From contig CAXMOO010000167.1 in the NCBI GenBank assembly GCA_964195005.1, forward strand, positions 1-34,250: a stretch of DNA of 34,250 nt. The letters run 5' to 3'. Origin of the DNA: JAUXLW01 sp964195005 (GTDB taxonomy: Bacteria > Actinomycetota > Acidimicrobiia > Spongiisociales > SHLN01). Below, piece by piece: positions 29,130 to 34,250 of the stretch. The position numbers and the translations under genes were made by a program. The notes under the pieces were generated by a model. That model was not told the DNA's origin. It saw nothing but the letters and a program-made list of their open reading frames with translations, and ran no database searches. The first letter of the stretch is position 1, and each line of letters opens with the position of its first letter.

Positions 29130-29972
29130 TTAGTCCTCCCCCAAAAGCAGGCCCAGGACCGTGCGATCGACTACCGGATCGTCCGACCAGCGCATCTCCA
29201 GATTCTCGTTTCCCATCCACGAGAACAGTGCTTTCCTGAGCGACTCGTCGTAGGCCGGGGAATTGGTCTCGAATCCGGCTGCGCTGAGGGCAACCGCCAT
29301 CCGCCCTGCCAGGGGGTCATCGATGTCGACGAAATCCAGATCCCGGGGATTGGGAAAGAGCAGCCGATGGACCTCGATGACTCGCCCCAGTTCGGCCACC
29401 GGCTCCGGATGGTCGTCGACGCGTAGGTCCAGGGCGACGTCGGTGCCGCCCAGATAGCCGCCGCCCTCTCGAGTTATCAGCATGGCGGCCGACTGTTTGC
29501 CGCGTCGATCTCCGCCGACCGCGTCCCCGGCGGACATCGCCATTAGCAGGCGGGCGGTGAGATCACCCGAAGTCGACTCGAAGGCGGCGGCCATGTTCTC
29601 CACCACCTCGGGACCGGTGAGGATGTTGCCCTGACAGGTGTAGCCGTCCCCGATTTTGCTTCCTGCCCAATCGAAGCATTCGGCGCCGGTAAACGCCGCC
29701 GCCTGTCCGTTGCGGTCGACCACTCCCAGTTGGCGCTGGGTGCTCTCGGGGTCGGATCCGGTGAGCTCGGCCACTACCTCGTCGGCGGTTTTGGCCGCCA
29801 GCAGGTCGAGGCCCCGCGGGCCGTAGGTCACATTGGCGTAGGCCTGGGTGGCGATGGCACCCACGCCGGCCCGGGCCCAGGACACCACCGATCCGGCAGC
29901 GAGGAACTTAGAGGCGACCCCCACCCCCCACTCCCGTTCCTCCTGGTCCCATGCCACGATCGAAAAGGTCAT
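29130..29972 (-). CDS. DUF1028 family protein (Ntn-hydrolase-like)
   Basis: 280 aa. The N-terminus TFSIVAWDQEEREWGVGVASKFLAAG and VGAIATQAYANVTYGPRGLDLLA are the DUF1028 signature; GxQAAAFTGAECFDWAG and YTCQGNILTGPEVVENMAAAF continue it. Family members have an Ntn-hydrolase-like core in which Thr2 would be the nucleophile after Met removal, but no reaction is established. The C-terminal 70 residues (DIDDPLAGRMAVALSAAGF ... SWMGNENLEMRW) form the usual helical tail, sometimes described as peptidoglycan-binding-like in other members. It is the first gene of an operon with arginase. TAGGCT lies 6 nt before the ATG, hence leaderless. Confidence 0.88.
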   Translation of the reverse strand: MTFSIVAWDQEEREWGVGVASKFLAAGSVVSWARAGVGAIATQAYANVTYGPRGLDLLAAKTADEVVAELTGSDPESTQRQLGVVDRNGQAAAFTGAECFDWAGSKIGDGYTCQGNILTGPEVVENMAAAFESTSGDLTARLLMAMSAGDAVGGDRRGKQSAAMLITREGGGYLGGTDVALDLRVDDHPEPVAELGRVIEVHRLLFPNPRDLDFVDIDDPLAGRMAVALSAAGFETNSPAYDESLRKALFSWMGNENLEMRWSDDPVVDRTVLGLLLGED

Positions 29973-29978
29973 GTGCCG

Positions 29979-29984
29979 AGCCTA
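29979..29984 (-). promoter_or_regulatory. -10-like TAGGCT for the DUF1028-arginase operon
   Basis: Minus-strand TAGGCT ends 6 nt before the ATG at 29972; no Shine-Dalgarno. It overlaps the expected -35 position of the divergent PolX promoter. Confidence 0.45.
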
Positions 29985-30006
29985 TCTGAGTAGGCCCCCC
30001 ACCCTG

Positions 30007-30012
30007 TAGCCT
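30007..30012 (+). promoter_or_regulatory. -10-like TAGCCT for polX
   Basis: TAGCCT ends 7 nt before the GTG at 30020; no Shine-Dalgarno. The 22-bp gap to the opposing TAGGCT means the two promoters overlap. Confidence 0.45.
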
Positions 30013-30019
30013 GCGCGGC

Positions 30020-31759
30020 GTGAGCAGCAAGTCGGCCATCATCCACGCTCTCAAGGAGCTGAGGGTTCTGATGACGTTGGAGGAGGGGAGCCCCCAGGCC
30101 TTTCGGGTCCGGGCGTATGACAACGCCATCCAGGGGCTCGAGACAGTCACCGGCGACGTGGCATCCTTCACCGAGGCCGACCTTGTCGCCATCAAAGGCG
30201 TCGGTAAGAGCACAGCCCACAAGATCCTCGAGTTTGTCGACTCAGGGACCATCACCAAGCTGGAGCTGCTTCGTAAGAAATACCCGGCCGAATTCGTCAA
30301 CCTCACTCGCATACCCGGGTTGGGGCCCAAGACGCTGCTCATGCTGCGCGACAAACTGAAGGTCAACAACCTGGAAGATCTGCAGGCGGCCATTGCTTCC
30401 GAGAAGCTGCGGGACCTTCCGGGGCTTGGTGCCAAGAGTGAGGAGAAGATCACCCGATCCATCGAGCGACTCGGCCTGCACGGCAAAGACGCCCGCACAC
30501 CGATCGTCGAGGCACTCCCGCTGGCTCGAGCCATAGTGGCCGAACTGGGTGCACTCCCGGGGGTGAGACAGATCGACTATTGCGGCAGCCTGCGGCGCTT
30601 TCAGGAAGACATCGGCGATATCGACATTCTGGTGTCGTCCACCAAACCGCAACCCATCATGGACCACTTCGTGGCGATGGGATCGGTGTCCGACGTCATG
30701 GGACACGGGGAAACCAAGAGTTCGGTCCTCATCAGCAGCGGGCTGCAGGTGGATCTGCGAGTGGTCTTACCGGGGGAGTACGGGGCCGCGCTCCTCTACT
30801 TCACAGGATCCAAGACCCACAACATTCATCTGCGCCAGCTGGCAATCGACCGCGGATTGCTCCTGAATGAGTATGGCTTGTCAGATATCGAAACCGACAA
30901 GGTGGTGGCATCCAAAACCGAAAAGCAGATCTACGCCAAGCTCGACCTGCCCTTCATCCCGCCCACCCTGCGAGAAGACACGGGAGAGATAGAAAAGGCG
31001 GCCGTCGGTGAGTTGCCCAACCTGGTGCAGCTCAAAGATATCAAGGGTGACCTCCATTACCACTCATCGCTCTCCGGGGATGGGCGCTCCACTCTGGCGG
31101 AGATGGTGGCCGCTGCTGCCGGGCGCGGGTATCAGTACGTTGCCATCACCGACCATGGTGAGGACCTCACGATCAATGGGGCTTCCCGCAAGCAGATGAG
31201 GGCGCAACGCAACAAGATCTCCAGGCTGCAAGATTCGTATCCCGATCTGACGATTCTTCACGGCTGTGAGCTCAACATCGGCAAGACCGGAAGCGTCGAC
31301 TACGACCCCGACTTCCTCCTCGAGTTCGATTGGACCGTGGCCAGCGTTCACTCCTACTTCGACCTCGACCAAAATCAGCAGACCGAGCGAGTACTGCAAG
31401 CGATGGCCAATCCGGCCGTCAACGCCATCGGCCACCTCTCGGGCCGCTACATCGGGCGTCGGCCCGGCATCGAATTAGATCTGGAAGCGGTCATGGAGGC
31501 GGCAGCTGCCACCGATACCGCTATCGAAGTCAACGGCGCTCTCGATCGCCTCGATGCAACTCCGGAGGCCATCCGCACCGGCATCGAGCATGGCGTTACC
31601 TTCGTCATCGATACCGACTCCCACCACACGAATGAGGGAGTGCGCATGGAGTATGGGGTCTTGAATGCCCAACGAGGCTGGGTTGACAAGAAGATGGTGG
31701 CCAACACCTGGCCCAAGGCGCGGTTCCTCAAGTGGTCCCGGAGCAAACGAGGGGGTTAG
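30020..31759 (+). CDS. polX: DNA polymerase/3'-5' exonuclease PolX
   Basis: 579 aa, the usual bacterial PolX length. Two modules. The polymerase-beta-like part (1-about 320) has helix-hairpin-helix IKGVGKST (59-66), IPGLGPKT (98-105) and LPGLGAKS, then the nucleotidyl-transferase motif GS189 ... GDIDILV with D200 and D202, and D245 in VDLRVV. The PHP exonuclease part (about 340-579) has DLHYHSSLSGDG (H346, H348), TDHG (H379), E417, H444 and DTDSHH near the end, all metal sites. It fills gaps and trims 3' ends in base-excision repair. The start is GTG at 30020 with a leaderless-type promoter. It is divergent from the DUF1028-arginase operon. Confidence 0.96.
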   Translation: MSSKSAIIHALKELRVLMTLEEGSPQAFRVRAYDNAIQGLETVTGDVASFTEADLVAIKGVGKSTAHKILEFVDSGTITKLELLRKKYPAEFVNLTRIPGLGPKTLLMLRDKLKVNNLEDLQAAIASEKLRDLPGLGAKSEEKITRSIERLGLHGKDARTPIVEALPLARAIVAELGALPGVRQIDYCGSLRRFQEDIGDIDILVSSTKPQPIMDHFVAMGSVSDVMGHGETKSSVLISSGLQVDLRVVLPGEYGAALLYFTGSKTHNIHLRQLAIDRGLLLNEYGLSDIETDKVVASKTEKQIYAKLDLPFIPPTLREDTGEIEKAAVGELPNLVQLKDIKGDLHYHSSLSGDGRSTLAEMVAAAAGRGYQYVAITDHGEDLTINGASRKQMRAQRNKISRLQDSYPDLTILHGCELNIGKTGSVDYDPDFLLEFDWTVASVHSYFDLDQNQQTERVLQAMANPAVNAIGHLSGRYIGRRPGIELDLEAVMEAAAATDTAIEVNGALDRLDATPEAIRTGIEHGVTFVIDTDSHHTNEGVRMEYGVLNAQRGWVDKKMVANTWPKARFLKWSRSKRGG

Positions 31760-31783
31760 CCAGACGCGTCATAGTCGGCTGGA

Positions 31784-32998
31784 TCAGGGACTTGCGCCGC
31801 CGATGTTTGCCTCGAAATCAGTTCGAGCCTGAACAACAATTCCGGGGTCTTCCCAAAACGCCGTGATAGCCCTTGCCAAGACCTCTGCGGTCACGATCAT
31901 CACCTGCTGCCCATCGGCGCTCTGGAACTCCCTGTCGCCTTCGAGGTTGTGGAACTGCCAACCACCCTGGCGTCCCGTGCCAATAAGAGCGCTGGGTGCG
32001 CGCCGGGAGATATTGCCGAAGTCGGTGGCGAAGGGCAGTGGTTCCGGGTCGGTTAGAACATCCAACTGCATGTCGGCCATGGTCTGTTGCACGACCCTGG
32101 TGAGCGTCTGATTGGGGACGACCCCCATATAGGGTTTACCAATCCGTTGCAGGTCAATACGGATTTGAGCATCGGCACTGACCGTCGCAACCGCAGTTTC
32201 CAGCTCGGCCACGCGCTGAGCGACATCCGCATTGGTCAGGCCGAACAAGAGGATCTGCATATGTGCGCTAATTCGGCAATCGGTTTCAACGTCGCCGTTG
32301 ACGGAGACGTTCTTGACCATGACGAACTCCTGCGTGTGGCGCTCCTCCATAGAACGAACCTCGCTCAACATTGCCTGAACCGTCCACAGCACCGACCCGT
32401 CTTGCTCGCCATGCTGTTCAAGATTGCGAGGCGAGTGAAGAGACAGCCGGTAGCGCTCCATCCAGCGCGAGACCTGAGAGACGGTGTTGTCGAATTCCGG
32501 ATGCGCGTAGTACACGGCGTCAAACGCGTCCCATTCACCTCCTGCGGCAGTCAGTGCCTTGCTTCCTCCTCGCTGTGCCACCTGGGGTGCACCGATCTCG
32601 TCGCCGGGCAGTCCGATGACCGTGACACTTCCGGCGCGCGGCACGTCAGTCAATGCAGCGACGGCTCCCACCACGGCTCCAGAGATCACGCTGTGTCCAC
32701 ATGAATGATTTGGGAGATAGCTGCCGTCTTCATCCACGGCGGGGACGGCATCGTAAAGCATCACCAGGCCCACACTTGGTCCACCGCCCTGGGAGCTTGT
32801 GAGTGTTGCCTTGAAGGACGTGCGGATCCCCGCGAATGGCCAATCGACGTCCAGGCCCAGGTCGCGGAGGACCCCCACCAGATACTGCGCACATTGATCT
32901 TCCTCGTAGCCAAGCTCAGGGTTCGAGTAGACGAAGTCATTCACCTGTTGCATCAAGGCTGAGTGGTGTTGTATCGAATCCTGGATTGGCGTATTCAC
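31784..32998 (-). CDS. M20-family peptidase/amidohydrolase (AbgB-like, M20D)
   Basis: 404 aa from the GTG at 32998. The M20D metal set is complete: C100 and H102 (NHSCGHS), E134 (GDEIG), H166 (YYAHPEFDN) and H350 (FHNLEGD). An inserted dimerisation domain lies between (about 175-310, including DCRISAHMQ). It hydrolyses N-acyl amino acids or aminobenzoyl-glutamate-like amides; the substrate is unknown. The frame begins 13 codons earlier at 33037, but AAGGAG sits 8 nt before the GTG at 32998 and decides the start. GDEIG in place of the usual PAEE shows divergence. It converges with polX, 24 bp apart. Confidence 0.9.
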   Translation of the reverse strand: MNTPIQDSIQHHSALMQQVNDFVYSNPELGYEEDQCAQYLVGVLRDLGLDVDWPFAGIRTSFKATLTSSQGGGPSVGLVMLYDAVPAVDEDGSYLPNHSCGHSVISGAVVGAVAALTDVPRAGSVTVIGLPGDEIGAPQVAQRGGSKALTAAGGEWDAFDAVYYAHPEFDNTVSQVSRWMERYRLSLHSPRNLEQHGEQDGSVLWTVQAMLSEVRSMEERHTQEFVMVKNVSVNGDVETDCRISAHMQILLFGLTNADVAQRVAELETAVATVSADAQIRIDLQRIGKPYMGVVPNQTLTRVVQQTMADMQLDVLTDPEPLPFATDFGNISRRAPSALIGTGRQGGWQFHNLEGDREFQSADGQQVMIVTAEVLARAITAFWEDPGIVVQARTDFEANIGGASP

Positions 32999-33276
32999 GG
33001 GGGGAGCTCCTTCGACGACGCTTCGGTTGGTGGGCAACAGCTTCTCTCACATCCTCGCACTGTCGGGCTTTGAAGGCGCACTCAGCTGCCGGATGGGGTT
33101 CCCTTCCCGTGTGTACGCGGTGGATCCTCTCGTCGGCACCGGCTTCCCGCAAGGTCGAGAAGGCTCTTGATTGCTTGCGGTATTTTCCGGCCTCCAGTTC
33201 CGGTTAGTCGACCTCGGCTGGCCGTCGAACCCGTTCGGTAAGCTTGGAAAGATTGAGCGTTCGTGGGAGATTCCTC

Positions 33277-34250
33277 ATGCACTTCGGTGTCAACCTGAAT
33301 AACCGGGAACCGCTCATTGCTCCCGATTATTCGTTGCAGGATCTGCTCGACCTTTCCACACTCGTTGAGACAGATGGCTTCGATTCGGTCTGGGTGGGGG
33401 ACAGCCTGTTTTCCAAGCCTCGTTGGGAGGCGATCAGCTTGCTGTCGGCTATCTCACAGCGTACGGAGCGGGTCAAGCTCGGAACGTCCTGTCTCGTTAC
33501 GTCGACACGGAACCCGCTGTATCTCGCCCTCGAATGGGCAACCCTTGACAAAATCTCTAACGGTCGGACGATCCTCGGAGCATGCATGGGGAATCCCGAA
33601 GAAGGCGTTCGTCGGGAATTTGCTGCTCTCGGTCTCGACTTCAAGAAGAGGGCGGGGATATTCGAGGAAGGGCTTAGGGTCCTGCAACGGCTGTGGAGCG
33701 AAGGCTCCGTGTCGTTCCAGGGTGAACACTTCGCCTACGACGATGTCTCCTTCTACTCCGGTACGGAGATGGGCCCGCTCATGCCTGTGCAATCTCCCCC
33801 ACCGATCTGGGTGGTCTCCAACATCCGGCTGCTTGGGGACTTAGAGAGTGAGGTAGCCAACCGTCGACTCGAGCGAGCCTGCCGCCGCATCGTCGAGCTT
33901 GGAGAAGGCTGGATGACGTGTTGCCGTGCCCAACATCCTGAAGAGGTTGTCGAGCAGCTCGGCTACCTCAAGGAGGCTGCGGCCGCCATGGGCGTCAATA
34001 TCTCCGATTACGCCATCTCCTATCAAGTCACAATGAATATTGGAGACTCCGAGGAGGAGGCCGGGGCCGCATTCGGCCAATATATATCCCAGTATTACCC
34101 CGAATTGAGCCAATCGATGGATCTCTCGAACTGGGGTCCGGTGGGTACGCCGGATCGGATTATTGAGTGGTTCGAGGCATTCCGTAAAGCCGGGGTGACT
34201 CATTTCGTGTGCCGCTTTGGCGATCTCGACCAATTCGGTCAGGTCGAGCG
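33277..34250 (+). CDS. Luciferase-like (LLM) flavin/F420-dependent oxidoreductase, 3' end outside window
   Basis: The ATG at 33277 opens a frame that runs off the right edge (324 codons seen). It is a bacterial luciferase-like TIM barrel: MHFGVNLNNREPL, VETDGFDSVWVGDSLFSKPRWEAISLLSAISQRTERVKLGT, and TSTRNPLYLALEWATLDKISNGR, which is the usual start of such monooxygenases. TFV-like end: GTPDRIIEWFEAFRKAGVTHFVCRFGD, the C-terminal helix and strand. Flavin or F420 use cannot be told apart; actinobacteria have many F420-dependent members. GGGAG lies 7 nt before the ATG and a TAAGCT -10 candidate is at 33239-33244. It is divergent from the M20 gene; the 278-bp gap shows nothing else clear. Confidence 0.93.
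   Translation, partial: MHFGVNLNNREPLIAPDYSLQDLLDLSTLVETDGFDSVWVGDSLFSKPRWEAISLLSAISQRTERVKLGTSCLVTSTRNPLYLALEWATLDKISNGRTILGACMGNPEEGVRREFAALGLDFKKRAGIFEEGLRVLQRLWSEGSVSFQGEHFAYDDVSFYSGTEMGPLMPVQSPPPIWVVSNIRLLGDLESEVANRRLERACRRIVELGEGWMTCCRAQHPEEVVEQLGYLKEAAAAMGVNISDYAISYQVTMNIGDSEEEAGAAFGQYISQYYPELSQSMDLSNWGPVGTPDRIIEWFEAFRKAGVTHFVCRFGDLDQFGQVE

Noticed and set aside
1..34250. Phage, CRISPR, toxin-antitoxin or other defence system
   Set aside because: No integrase, repeat array, nuclease-helicase pair, small toxin pair or reverse transcriptase was recognised on either strand.

Overview
The window looks like ordinary chromosome from a high-GC, F420-using actinobacterium. An Acidimicrobiia-like lineage is my best guess, but nothing here fixes the taxon. 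Grounds for the guess are the GC-rich coding sequence, frequent GTG/TTG starts, a deazaflavin-dependent (DUF385) oxidoreductase, a luciferase-like monooxygenase, an MpaB/DUF2236 haem-protein relative, and many genes that appear to be transcribed without a leader. I see no prophage, CRISPR array, toxin locus or complete insertion sequence. Genes are densely packed, alternate strand often and mostly sit in small operons.

Layout. 1-5.5 kb: 5' part of typA/bipA (minus, cut by the window edge), a Cys/Met-type PLP enzyme (plus), then a minus-strand run of 5'-3' exonuclease, universal stress protein, and a two-part flavoprotein joining a pyridine-nucleotide oxidoreductase module to a ferredoxin-NADP reductase module. 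5.7-8.9 kb: plus-strand run of an unknown protein, a two-domain rhodanese, a cupredoxin-like lipoprotein and a polytopic membrane protein. 9-13.6 kb: lipoprotein, tRNA-Lys(TTT), a long ureohydrolase, a molybdopterin oxidoreductase, a VOC protein and a zinc alcohol dehydrogenase. 13.8-17.1 kb: a frameshifted endonuclease/exonuclease/phosphatase gene coupled to a DMT transporter, a second VOC protein, an F420-type oxidoreductase and a TfoX-N protein. 17.3-23.3 kb: a secreted beta-propeller/FG-GAP-like protein, an MpaB-like protein and a MacB-type ABC ATPase/permease pair. 23.4-27.5 kb: HD-GYP protein, a 63-bp palindromic element, small membrane protein, SRAP/HMCES-type abasic-site protein, CaCA cation exchanger, 61-aa zinc-ribbon-like protein and phosphoribosyltransferase. 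27.5-34.25 kb: FMN reductase, arginase, a DUF1028 protein, PolX, an M20 peptidase/amidohydrolase and the start of a luciferase-like oxidoreductase.

How genes work together. The clearest functional unit is the ABC pair (22563-23306 with 20020-22560). DUF1028 plus arginase, and the rhodanese/cupredoxin/membrane-protein run, look like operons whose substrates are unknown. DNA-repair genes (stand-alone 5'-3' exonuclease, SRAP protein, PolX) are scattered rather than clustered.

The most useful whole-window observation is regulatory. At eleven genes a -10-like hexamer, mostly TANNNT, lies 6-8 nt before the start codon with no Shine-Dalgarno, which predicts leaderless mRNAs. A second set of about ten genes has a clear Shine-Dalgarno. 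The best candidates for something undescribed are the flavoprotein-FNR fusion, the cupredoxin/membrane-protein operon, the 63-bp palindromic element and a palindrome sitting exactly on the ureohydrolase -10. I found no convincing new defence or mobile system.
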